A DNA stretch of 64,000 nucleotides from Limnobacter sp. (GTDB lineage Bacteria > Pseudomonadota > Gammaproteobacteria > Burkholderiales > Burkholderiaceae_B): contig JARWZZ010000015.1 of NCBI GenBank assembly GCA_029866125.1, positions 248,001 through 312,000 on the forward strand, in the 5' to 3' direction. Position numbers and translations under genes: made by a program. Position 1 is the stretch's first letter; the number at the start of each line of letters is the position of its first letter. Of the stretch, positions 18,275-26,402 are shown piece after piece. The notes under the pieces are model-generated. The model was not told the DNA's origin. It searched no databases and saw nothing but the letters and a program-made list of their open reading frames with translations.

Positions 18275-20818
18275 ATGATCAATTCCATCGCTACAGGCCC
18301 CCACACTGCTGATGAAGTCCACGGCACCTCTCAAACCAGCGCATCAGTGCAGCAAGCAACACCGTACGCACGGCGGCAAATCGGAGGGCCAGAGAATATA
18401 GTCGATGCCCACTACATTGTGTTTGAAACGACTGAACCCGAACAGAAGCTTTTTATCGTAGTGGGTTCTTCAGTGTGCGATCTAGGCACTGACTCCCACA
18501 TTCAAAACATTGCGCCCCGGCTGCAAGTATTAGGTGTTATTAGTGCGTGGGTCAATTGTGAGTTCGCCAGCATGGCACGGTATCGGCTCGAGGGTGTTAC
18601 TTTGGACCACACAATGTTGAAATTAGTGAGTTTTGGCAGCCCCCAAAGCCGTCAGCGTTTGGCAAAAGCGCACCAAACTTCCAACTTTACAGCCAAGTCT
18701 TTCATGCCAGCTACAAGGAGTATGGTTGAGCAGATGTACGCCGCACTGGCCTCGGTACCTGAGGGGCAAGCCTTCAACTTGACGTTCGATCTTCGACTTA
18801 GCAGGCTGCAGCTTGAATCCAACCCGGTATTGACGGACACGCTGAGTGGGCAAATCCATTTGGAGCACCTAGATGACGGGCAGTGGAAACCCTTCGCGGT
18901 GAAGTTTCAGGAATTCAGTCCCTCATTCAAAACTAAATGTTTAAATGCAGAAGTACTGCTTGAAATTCTTGATCAACTGGATCCAGCGGGGCGCATAACA
19001 AAGGGGAGCTCAAACGCAGAACTCATACACATGGGGCCTCATTTTTACAGCGGCCGAGGTATTGGGCAAAGCCCAACGTTGGCCGTACTTTGGGCTTTCC
19101 AAAAAATCTGTGCGAAGAAAGGTGGCTTTCATGGTGCAGACTTGGACACACAAGTGCTTGACCTTGTGGAGCAGGGCCGCAGACAAAGATCGGATGACTT
19201 TGTCAGCACGCCTGAACAGCTTCAAGAGTTGCTTAAAGCCTGCCAAGAAGTCAACCGGCGCGTGATTTCCCCTGGTCCCACAGGTTCGATTGATGCAAAC
19301 ATCATCAAACTATGCAGAGACATTCCCGAAGGGGTTATTCAAGGGGACCCAAGGTTGCCGTACATGCCCATCCGCGTGGAGGGTATTTTGGATATTGCAA
19401 ACCGGCCTGATGAATTTCCTTTTCCAGCGCTAACAACCGATCAAGCCAAGCAATACTCAAGTGACGTGGTACGTGCCGGCTTTTACGGCGACGCATTGGG
19501 GGCCGAACTGGATGGCAGGCCGTTCGAAGCTCGATTGGAGATGTTAAAGAGTTGCGTAACATTCAATTTGAACCAAAAAAGTGCAGCTGAAAAGACTCAA
19601 TTTGCTCAGGCATTTAAAGCCTTAGGCGATGAGCCCGTACTCATCCGGCAAATGCAACAGCAGAACATTTACCCCAAAAAGCACCGCGCCACTGAAAATA
19701 CGCAACTGGGTGTACTGAGCGCCTTGGCAAAAATGGGCTGGCTACTTGACAACGCTAGCGACCTTAACCAGCTGCCCGCAAGCATATCTGACGCATTTGG
19801 TAGCCCACAACTTCCACTCCAAAGCTTCGAGAATGGGCAGGGACAAAAGGGCGATTTCGCCATTCGTGGCGGGGCGGGCACGCATGATAAGTGTCAACTT
19901 CGAGCTGACAAAGAATGGCGCGACCGTAGCATAACCAAGTTGTCCTTAGACCGGATAGGCTCCAACAAAAACCGCTCTGACGCTACGAGCAACGAAAGTA
20001 TGATGCGGATCGGGTACGACTTGCTGCCACTCTTGGCATCCAAAGCCAGCATGCAAAACCTGGTTGAACAAGCCTTGCTAAGTAACCAAGTGACGCACTC
20101 CAGCAGCCTGTCTGCGGTGGCGTCAGTAGGGCAAGTGGTGCTGATGGCCAAGTGCATGCACCTGAGGGCACAGGCAGAATTGATGGGCCAACCGGTCAAT
20201 ATTCCTGAACACATTTTTATAAACACATTTTATGAAGTGGCCAAAGCGTTGGAAGGACCGCGGCGGTATACCTTGGAATTGGACAGCCCATATTACCCTC
20301 GATTGAACAAAGCTTTTGCTGCAATGGAGCCGCTGCCAGATGAGAAAACCCAGCAAGCATGGGCCACCGAGCGCCTACCCAGTGAAATACTGAATGGGCC
20401 AAGCGAACAGCATATTTACACCGATGCGCAGGCCAAAGCCATCACGCGCAGCTCCGTCAAACAGGCGCTACTGGATTGCAAAACCCAACCCGAGGCGTAC
20501 ATACACAAGGAAGCAATATTGCAGCGTTGGAACAGCCGCTACTACTTGGGTGCAACACTGCCCAGCGTCGTGTTTTTAATGGAAACTTACGGTTACACCA
20601 ACCCCGCCCGCGCGGTGGAAATGACGGCCTTACTAACCCACGACAGCAACACCTGTGCAACCATTGTGGCGCAAGTCATGGGTGCACTTCACGGCCCCAA
20701 ATGGATACCCGATACCAAAGAATTGGGCTTTGATGACATGCTGGGCAATGGGTTTTATTCAGTTCAGCAATTTGTGGGGGACTTGCATGCGTTTCATGAC
20801 ACAAGGGGCCAGAAGTAA
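18275..20818 (+). CDS. PTP-like plus ADP-ribosylglycohydrolase-like fusion; effector candidate
   Basis: 847 residues, no signal peptide, Ser/Thr/Gln-rich first ~35. Residues ~140-330 resemble a protein tyrosine phosphatase: a P-loop-like SGRGIGQSPTLAVLWAF (259-275), then LDLVEQGRRQR and FVSTPEQLQELL, matching the usual region after the P-loop. In either plausible alignment the catalytic Cys and Arg are missing. Residues ~395-810 match the ADP-ribosylglycohydrolase fold: AGFYGDALGAELDG (401-414), GAGTHDKCQL (533-542, where active enzymes have TDDT), SNESMMRIGYDLLPLL (572-587), THSSSLSAVASVG (607-619) and LTHDSNTCATIVAQVMGALHG (787-807, D-S-N-T for the usual D-x-D-T). Metal-ligand changes suggest altered or lost hydrolase activity. 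The fusion of two signalling folds suggests an effector. Confidence 0.7.
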   Translation: MINSIATGPHTADEVHGTSQTSASVQQATPYARRQIGGPENIVDAHYIVFETTEPEQKLFIVVGSSVCDLGTDSHIQNIAPRLQVLGVISAWVNCEFASMARYRLEGVTLDHTMLKLVSFGSPQSRQRLAKAHQTSNFTAKSFMPATRSMVEQMYAALASVPEGQAFNLTFDLRLSRLQLESNPVLTDTLSGQIHLEHLDDGQWKPFAVKFQEFSPSFKTKCLNAEVLLEILDQLDPAGRITKGSSNAELIHMGPHFYSGRGIGQSPTLAVLWAFQKICAKKGGFHGADLDTQVLDLVEQGRRQRSDDFVSTPEQLQELLKACQEVNRRVISPGPTGSIDANIIKLCRDIPEGVIQGDPRLPYMPIRVEGILDIANRPDEFPFPALTTDQAKQYSSDVVRAGFYGDALGAELDGRPFEARLEMLKSCVTFNLNQKSAAEKTQFAQAFKALGDEPVLIRQMQQQNIYPKKHRATENTQLGVLSALAKMGWLLDNASDLNQLPASISDAFGSPQLPLQSFENGQGQKGDFAIRGGAGTHDKCQLRADKEWRDRSITKLSLDRIGSNKNRSDATSNESMMRIGYDLLPLLASKASMQNLVEQALLSNQVTHSSSLSAVASVGQVVLMAKCMHLRAQAELMGQPVNIPEHIFINTFYEVAKALEGPRRYTLELDSPYYPRLNKAFAAMEPLPDEKTQQAWATERLPSEILNGPSEQHIYTDAQAKAITRSSVKQALLDCKTQPEAYIHKEAILQRWNSRYYLGATLPSVVFLMETYGYTNPARAVEMTALLTHDSNTCATIVAQVMGALHGPKWIPDTKELGFDDMLGNGFYSVQQFVGDLHAFHDTRGQK

Positions 20819-20851
20819 AGGGGACTTTCTGGCCGGTGGTGTTGTTAGGTA

Positions 20852-21373
20852 TCAGCCTTCTTCATCCAGACAAACCACCTGAGCCAAAAGCTTTTTAGAA
20901 GCCAACTCAAAACGTGAAGTTTGGAGGTTGATGGCCCACGCCTGAACAATGCCGCCGTTTTTGTGGGTGTACTTGCCTTTCACCTTGGTGTTGAACACTG
21001 CCACCCAATGCACTCGTTGCTCTGTTTTGGCCAACACGCAAATCGGTGAAAACGTAACCGCGTATTCTGAGTTTGCATCGAATGTACCAATCCGCAAATG
21101 ATCAACAATCGTCCACCCACGATTGGCTGCCGTATCTGACCACCGACTAAGCCATACTTCCGTGCGGCCGTCACAAGTGGCAATGTCCAAGTTCAAGTCT
21201 GGGTTTTTACCAATCGAATGGCCTTGAAAGTTTTCGCACTTTGGGTTGGGTTGTTGGTCGGATTGATAGATGCGACCAAGGTCTTCACTATTTGATTTGG
21301 TGGGAATCAAAACCACTGCAAGAATCAGGGATAGAAGGCCAGATTGGAAGAGATTGCCGGGTAGGTTAGTCAT
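20852..21373 (-). CDS. Exported partner of the M23 peptidase; candidate immunity protein
   Basis: 173 residues when started at the ATG that overlaps the peptidase stop (ATGA at 21370-21373); a start at 21385 would add four residues. The N-terminus is an export signal (LFQSGLLSLILAVVLIPT), so the product should act in the periplasm. The mature domain contains four or five cysteines (CENFQGH, CDGRTEV, PICVLAK, VVCLDEE), likely in disulfides. No family recognised. Translational coupling to a signal-less cell-wall hydrolase, with an exported product, is the standard layout of a type VI effector-immunity pair in which the immunity protein guards the cell's own periplasm. Confidence 0.65.
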   Translation of the reverse strand: MTNLPGNLFQSGLLSLILAVVLIPTKSNSEDLGRIYQSDQQPNPKCENFQGHSIGKNPDLNLDIATCDGRTEVWLSRWSDTAANRGWTIVDHLRIGTFDANSEYAVTFSPICVLAKTEQRVHWVAVFNTKVKGKYTHKNGGIVQAWAINLQTSRFELASKKLLAQVVCLDEEG

Positions 21374-21897
21374 TTCATTGCCCATTCATAGGTTTCAAAA
21401 ATAGTTTGATTCAAAGGACAAGTTTCGAACACTGTAATCGGATCAATCCTTTTCGGCACTCCTCCTGGCAACGGCCTCACGGAGGTCCTAATTTCAAAAT
21501 GAAGGTGCTCGTCATCACCCTTCATCGTATGGGCATTTCCAGAATTACCAGTAAAGCCGATCATCTGCCCCCCATCAACAGGGTCACCCTTTTTCACTGA
21601 AGCACCCATAAGATGACAATACGCAGCATAAGTAATGCAACCATGCAACTTAAACTCCAGCACCACAGTCAATCCAAAATTGGACTTATCGGCAGGTGTG
21701 CCGTACACATCCACTATCTTTCCTTGGGCTATGGAATAACATGGGGTACCTTCTTTGGCATAAAAATCCCACCCCCAATGCCCTTTCGCCCCTCCATCAC
21801 GGACGTAACCAAACGTATGGTTTTTCATACCGCGGCGAATTTTGTTTTGGGTTAAAGGCCAATAGATGTGTAGAAGTTCGCTCATGGGTTCATTCAA
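21370..21897 (-). CDS. M23 metallopeptidase without signal peptide; candidate T6SS toxin
   Basis: 175 residues (171 if started at the second Met, 21885). It is an almost bare LytM/M23 peptidoglycan endopeptidase. The zinc motifs HWGWD (H-x-G-x-D type) and HLHFEI are present with the usual spacing, plus GNSGNAHT between them. These enzymes cut peptide crosslinks in the cell wall. Unusually for M23 enzymes there is no signal peptide, membrane anchor, LysM or SH3 domain, so the cell cannot export it by Sec. A coupled gene for an exported protein follows, and a T6SS is encoded later in the window, so delivery into competitors is the simplest reading. Confidence 0.8.
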   Translation of the reverse strand: MNEPMSELLHIYWPLTQNKIRRGMKNHTFGYVRDGGAKGHWGWDFYAKEGTPCYSIAQGKIVDVYGTPADKSNFGLTVVLEFKLHGCITYAAYCHLMGASVKKGDPVDGGQMIGFTGNSGNAHTMKGDDEHLHFEIRTSVRPLPGGVPKRIDPITVFETCPLNQTIFETYEWAMK

Positions 21898-22235
21898 AAA
21901 TAAAAGATTTATAAGTTCGATCTAAGCGGAATCAAATGTTAGATCAAATCAATTCACTTTCAAAAATGACCCCAGGAGGGTGACCTGGGTGGGGGAGCTG
22001 TTTGCGTTTTTCACAAGAGTCGAATTAGAGGAAAACCGACAATGATTCTGTTCTTGCTAGGTCGAACCTTGGTGTCATTATTTGTTTGGGAGTAACCGGG
22101 GTTTATCATTCATTGTGTTCATGCCATCCTTAGACGATTAAAGGACCTAAGGTAGCGAAGTAATTTGCTATGTTTGAACAACCGCACAGCACCTTTATTG
22201 GTTAAAAAACCAGTCAACCCTCTGCCCGCACCAAG
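21898..22235. other. Intergenic region with an I-CeuI-like 14-mer
   Basis: No gene seen in these 338 bases, which are more AT-rich than the neighbours. A short inverted repeat CCCAGG...CCTGGG lies near 21971-21990 without a T-run. Bases 22146-22159 read CCTAAGGTAGCGAA, identical to the conserved 23S rRNA stretch that contains the I-CeuI homing site. It may be chance. Confidence 0.5.
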
Positions 22236-22805
22236 ATGAATCCATATTACATATATGCACTTAAAGACCCGCGCACCTCCCCGGCTCAATCTTTCTACAT
22301 TGGAAAGGGCACAGGGAACCGCGCATGGGAACATACGATTCGAGTAGACCAAACGCAGAAGGGTCAGCGAATCGCAGACATACAAGCGACCGGCCAAAAG
22401 GTTGTTACTACTATTTTGGCGGACGATCTAACCGAGACCCAAGCACTAAAGTTGGAAGCGGAGTTAATCGCTGCATTCGGGATCATTGCCAATGGTGGAA
22501 TACTCACTAATGCAGTAGCTCCATCGGGCCAAATGTCAAAGATTCGTAAAGGCCTAATCGTGCCTTCGGGTTGTGTTGAAAAGGCGCAGATCGCTTTAGA
22601 GCTATTGAAGGCGACAGTTCTCGAACTTGCTCAGGCCAACCCTGAGGGAATCACAAATTCCGACGCAGCAAAGACTTTGGGGCTGCAAAGTAATTACTTG
22701 GGCGGGTCGAAGGACTATCTTTCTTGGAGTCTTCTCGGCTTACTTATGCAGGACGGAAAGATGGTACGCGTGGAACAAAGGAAACACAAAGCAACTATCA
22801 AGTGA
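22236..22805 (+). CDS. GIY-YIG (LEM3-like) nuclease domain protein
   Basis: 189 residues. The first ~95 are a GIY-YIG nuclease domain: YYIYALKDP and FYIGKGTGNRAWEH supply the two signature strands with the catalytic Tyr and the Arg/His that follow, and the conserved Glu is in KLEAELIAAFG. Eukaryotic LEM-3 and many bacterial relatives share this arrangement. The C-terminal ~90 residues look like a small winged-helix domain (GITNSDAAKTLGLQSNY, SWSLLGLLMQDGKMVRV), suggesting DNA binding. No partner methylase or intron is visible. The gene is flanked by long non-coding stretches on both sides, consistent with an acquired single gene. Confidence 0.75.
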   Translation: MNPYYIYALKDPRTSPAQSFYIGKGTGNRAWEHTIRVDQTQKGQRIADIQATGQKVVTTILADDLTETQALKLEAELIAAFGIIANGGILTNAVAPSGQMSKIRKGLIVPSGCVEKAQIALELLKATVLELAQANPEGITNSDAAKTLGLQSNYLGGSKDYLSWSLLGLLMQDGKMVRVEQRKHKATIK

Positions 22806-23150
22806 GTCAATAGTCGCCCAATCACCAAGGCTTGACCGGTGGATCAAGCGGTCAGCCAAACACTCCCCCATTGTTTTTGCCTGCTGACTGAGCGCAAAAC
22901 TCACTGCCTAACGACCCAAAATCTGCATGAGGTATGGAGTTAGGTTGAATAAATGAATTTCAAAACACTTATCCACGCACTGACCGCAGGCTTGATTGGC
23001 TTTAAAGCCGCGTATGTCTAATTGATCTTTTGCCTTCCCACCATCCCTTATGAAGAAGCGCTCCAAGTGTGCTTGTGCACTGGTACCGCTTCCCTCCATT
23101 TGTCGACTCTCATCGCATTCAAATCACCTTCCGATTGCAACTTGCATCTG
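22806..23150. other. Intergenic region, no convincing gene
   Basis: It holds a weak dyad TGACCG (22833-22838) / CGGTCA (22849-22854) after the GIY-YIG gene, and a 22-codon reading frame from the ATG near 22952 (begins MNFKTLIHALTAGLIG) that looks like the start of an exported protein cut short. Nothing else supported. Confidence 0.4.
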
Positions 23151-23678
23151 TCAACCCATCGCCAGGCGTATCGAGTCCCCCCAAACCTGCAACTTTTCAG
23201 CAAAGCGCAAAGACGCGTGCGCAGGGCTTGTTGAGGGAAGCCGCTTGCAGGGAATTGAAAAGTTTTCCAGTGTTGGCAGCACCTGTTTGCGGAAACACTC
23301 CTCAGCCTTTGCTCCATTGAAAAACACGGCGCGAATGTGCGGGTGGCTGGCAAAAAATGCGGTGAAATTGTTGGGCACCACGATGCTGCTTTCAATGTCG
23401 GAATCCAAGCTGCCCGGCCGCACACACGATTGAAGAACGTCCCAAACTGCAATGCCCGCCTCCAGCAAAATACGGGTGCGCTCGGCATATGGTATATGTG
23501 GCTTTGCCCCAGCAAGTTCACCCATGATGGGCCAAAATGCATTACGCGGGTGGGCATAATATTGCGCGGCGCGCAGCGATTCAACCCCCGGCATGCTGCC
23601 CAAAATAAGCACGGTTGCGTTGGGGCTTGTAATCGGTTTAAAGCTATAAATGGGGCTGGTGCTAGAGGTGGAAAGCAT
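23151..23678 (-). CDS. Hypoxanthine-DNA glycosylase (uracil-DNA glycosylase superfamily)
   Basis: 175 residues. The motif LILGSMPGVESLRAAQYYAHPRNAFWPIMG (here quoted in parts: LILGSMPG, YYAHPRNAFW) is characteristic of the deoxyinosine/hypoxanthine glycosylase branch of the UDG superfamily. GIAVWDVLQSC and the C-terminal LPSTSPAHA loop fit as well. The enzyme excises deaminated adenine from DNA as the first step of base-excision repair in the cytoplasm. Several Ser/Thr precede the core; a start a few residues later is possible. A larger overlapping frame on the same strand (to 23584) is a shadow. Confidence 0.85.
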   Translation of the reverse strand: MLSTSSTSPIYSFKPITSPNATVLILGSMPGVESLRAAQYYAHPRNAFWPIMGELAGAKPHIPYAERTRILLEAGIAVWDVLQSCVRPGSLDSDIESSIVVPNNFTAFFASHPHIRAVFFNGAKAEECFRKQVLPTLENFSIPCKRLPSTSPAHASLRFAEKLQVWGDSIRLAMG

Positions 23679-23794
23679 CGCTAAAGGTTACTACAAGGCG
23701 GCGTGTGTTTGATGGCCAAGCTTTACGAACTTGGAACTTTGACCGCCCAATCCGCCACAACATTATTCCAATACCCTTCTGATCCAACCCACAC

Positions 23795-23962
23795 ATGACA
23801 AAAAACGAAATGAAGGCGAAGGTGCGCGAGCTTCTGGCCGCTGGAAAGCCCAAGTCGCAAGTATTCGCACAGCTTACAGGCCAGGGCGTACAAGACTGGC
23901 ATTTGGACTACGCCATTGCATCCTATGCAGACCCTATTCGCTGCAGCCAGCACGAGCGCTAG
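23795..23962 (+). CDS. Small hypothetical protein (55 aa)
   Basis: A 55-codon frame from ATG 23795 to TAG 23960-23962, beginning MTKNEMKAKVRELLAAG. It is helical and basic at the start (SKSQVF-type helix-turn pattern, KVRELLAAGKPKSQVFAQL), reminiscent of a small helix-turn-helix. Its stop is directly followed by a GTG that opens the next small frame, so the two may be coupled. No family recognised and no strong ribosome site; modest confidence. Confidence 0.4.
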   Translation: MTKNEMKAKVRELLAAGKPKSQVFAQLTGQGVQDWHLDYAIASYADPIRCSQHER

Positions 23963-24208
23963 GTGAACATCCTCATCACCATCATGTTTATTCAAGCGCT
24001 GTTTGGCTACTTTTTAGGCTTCACGGCAGATCCGGTTGCAACAACCATTGCGATTGCGATTAACCTGGGGGTGCTGTTCTATGTGTGTTACGTCCAGGCA
24101 AGCTGTTCCCAGACTTTGCTTTTATCACGCCAAAAAAGCTCGAAGGTGCGCACAAGTTTTCGAGCTATGTCATTTATTCGCAATGCGTCCACATACGAAG
24201 TACCTTGA
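23963..24208 (+). CDS. Small membrane protein, possibly frameshifted
   Basis: 81 codons from a GTG immediately after the preceding stop. The first ~48 residues form two hydrophobic segments (ILITIMFIQALFGYFLGF and TTIAIAINLGVLFYVCYV), while the remainder is Ser/Arg-rich and not protein-like. An overlapping frame from ~24085 continues with a more plausible globular sequence (GKLFPDFAFITPKK), so a frameshift near 24090 may have broken a longer membrane protein. No family recognised. Confidence 0.35.
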   Translation: MNILITIMFIQALFGYFLGFTADPVATTIAIAINLGVLFYVCYVQASCSQTLLLSRQKSSKVRTSFRAMSFIRNASTYEVP

Positions 24209-24371
24209 CCATTTTTTGCGTGCTTACATTACAGAATGCCCCAACTCGCCAATCAAGCTCCTTCGAGCATCTATCTGGTGCCTCGGCCATACCTTGTTTG
24301 ATTGATTCGCGCATTCCCGGGCTGAAAGTATTTTCATCAATAACTTCCAAATTTTTTAAGAGATACTCACC

Positions 24372-26294
24372 CTACGCCCTCGTCCGCAACCCTTTAACCA
24401 AGCCCTGCAATGCCTCGGGCGTGTTGTAGCCGCTGGGCACCCGCTGAAACTCCACATCAATGGTTTTGGACTGCAAACTGCCCGCCAGCAACTGTCCAAG
24501 GCTGCGTTTTTTGCGGGAAAAGGCGGTTTCCCACAAGCCGCTCATTGCAAAAGCATACAAGTCGACGGGGTTGCGTTCCAAAATTTTGAACACCCCGGAT
24601 TTAAATTCGGCAATTTCGCCATCACGCGTCAAAGCCCCTTCCGGGAAAATGCAGACCACGCTGCCATCCTGCAGGGCGGCGGAAACGCGGTCAAAGGCTT
24701 GGGCATACACGGCTGCGTCTTCATTTTTGCCTGCAATTGGTATGGCTTTGGCAATGTTGCTGAAAAACCAGCCCACCACCGGCAGGTTGAAGATTTTGTA
24801 ATACATGACATACACCATGGGCCTGCGGCAGGAGGCGGACAGTACCAAAGCATCAATCCAACTGACATGGTTGCCGACCAGCAGCGCGGGGCCGTCATGC
24901 GGCACCACATCAAAGTGACGGGAGTTGATGCGATACACCAAACGCACACCCAGAAGTACAATCAGGCGGAAGCCAAATTCAGGGATTTTCTTGAAAATAA
25001 CCCAACACGCAATCAAGTTGACTGCAAAAGCAATCAGTAAGGTGTGTTCAATGCGCGCACCCAACGTCAGCGCCATCATGCACACCAGCGCCCCACCCAC
25101 CATAAACAGTGCGTTTTGAAAATTGTTGAAGCTGATAACCAAACCCGCTTGCCCAACCGGCGCACGCATCTGTATCAAGGTGTACAAAGGCACGCCGAAT
25201 ATGCCGCCAAACATGCCCACCGCTGCCAACCAAGCACCAAAATGCATGGCGGGTACAGAATCCAAAAAGTATGGGCTCAAAGTTTGCGCTTGATTGGCCA
25301 GTTCAATTGAAGCCGAGGCTGACAATGCTGGTGCGGAATTGCTGTACAAGCCCAACAAGCTAACAGCCAAACCCAACGAGGCCAGCGGCACCAAGCCCAT
25401 TTCAAGCCGCTTGCCAGAAAACAGATCGGCCAACATAGCCCCCACTGCCACACCCACTGAAAACAGGGCCAGTAACCAAGTCAGCCCGGCGGCATTCAAC
25501 ATCAGGTTGTCCTTGGCAATCACGGGCAGGTTGCCCAGCACAATGCTACCAATGCACCAAAAGCTGGACACACCCAACACTGACAAATACACCGAGTTGA
25601 CTTGCTTGGCGGCGTGTATGCAGTTTACGGTTGAGCGATAAATTAGTCTTACCCCAAGGCTCAAGTATTGAGCTTTATTTTGCTCTTGGGTAGCGGAACG
25701 ACCCCTTGCAGGAATGCGCATCGCCATCAGCAAGCCAGCCACTGAGGTCATTAACATCAACCCCAGCCAGACCAACTGGTTAGGCACTTGGCTGACCAAC
25801 ACACCAGCCAACAAGGTACCAGCCAAAATCGCCAGAAAGGTGGATGCCTCCACATAGCTATTGGCTTTGGTCAGCAATTGTTCGTCAATACGCTCAGGCA
25901 AATACGAGTACTTGACTGGGCCAAACAGCGTGGCTTGTAGCCCCAACAGAAACACACAGAACAAAATCAACGAGGTGCTTTGTAGCCAAAAGCCGAGGCA
26001 GGTCAGCACCACAATCAGCAATTCAAACCACTTAAGCCCCACCATCAAGCGAGACTTTTCAACACGCTCGGCCAACTCGCCCGCCAAACCAGAAAAAAGC
26101 ACAAACGGCAGAATAAACAATGCGCCTATCAGGTTGGTCAGCAAGGAAGGGGATAGCCCGCCCTCTTGCTTGACCGCCCCATAAACCAGCACCAAGGTGA
26201 CTAGGTTTTTGACGACATTGTCGAGAAATGCGCCCAAGGTTTGAGCGCCAAAATAGGGAAGAAATTCACGGGATGCAAGTAGACGATTGGTCAT
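24372..26294 (-). CDS. LplT-like transporter fused to a PlsC-type acyltransferase
   Basis: 640 residues from the ATG at 26294 (a GTG at 26327 would add eleven). Residues ~1-410 are a major-facilitator protein with about twelve helices, closest in style to the lysophospholipid flippase LplT (REFLPYFGAQTLGAFLDNVVK). Residues ~430-630 are a glycerolipid acyltransferase with motif NHVSWID and FPEGALTRDG. Such fusions flip lysophospholipids inward and re-acylate them. In enterobacteria the acyltransferase (Aas) also carries an acyl-ACP synthetase domain, which is absent here, so acyl donors must come from elsewhere. It is a single gene with no operon partner in view. Confidence 0.85.
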   Translation of the reverse strand: MTNRLLASREFLPYFGAQTLGAFLDNVVKNLVTLVLVYGAVKQEGGLSPSLLTNLIGALFILPFVLFSGLAGELAERVEKSRLMVGLKWFELLIVVLTCLGFWLQSTSLILFCVFLLGLQATLFGPVKYSYLPERIDEQLLTKANSYVEASTFLAILAGTLLAGVLVSQVPNQLVWLGLMLMTSVAGLLMAMRIPARGRSATQEQNKAQYLSLGVRLIYRSTVNCIHAAKQVNSVYLSVLGVSSFWCIGSIVLGNLPVIAKDNLMLNAAGLTWLLALFSVGVAVGAMLADLFSGKRLEMGLVPLASLGLAVSLLGLYSNSAPALSASASIELANQAQTLSPYFLDSVPAMHFGAWLAAVGMFGGIFGVPLYTLIQMRAPVGQAGLVISFNNFQNALFMVGGALVCMMALTLGARIEHTLLIAFAVNLIACWVIFKKIPEFGFRLIVLLGVRLVYRINSRHFDVVPHDGPALLVGNHVSWIDALVLSASCRRPMVYVMYYKIFNLPVVGWFFSNIAKAIPIAGKNEDAAVYAQAFDRVSAALQDGSVVCIFPEGALTRDGEIAEFKSGVFKILERNPVDLYAFAMSGLWETAFSRKKRSLGQLLAGSLQSKTIDVEFQRVPSGYNTPEALQGLVKGLRTRA

Positions 26295-26402
26295 GAAAAA
26301 AGGATGTACACAATTGGAAGTGCACACAATAACGCGTTTTGAGCGAGAGGTATAAGGAGTAATGAGGGCGCCTTGCGCAGCCCTTCCATTGCCGGAATGG
26401 CA

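Noticed and set aside
18195-18275. Possible hrp-box-like GGAACC upstream of the 847-residue gene
   Set aside because: The second half (CCAC at 15-17 bases) is missing, and no shared hrp or hrpII box was found before the other effector candidates.
21960-22000. CCCAGG...CCTGGG hairpin considered as a terminator
   Set aside because: Stem is short and no T-run follows on either strand.
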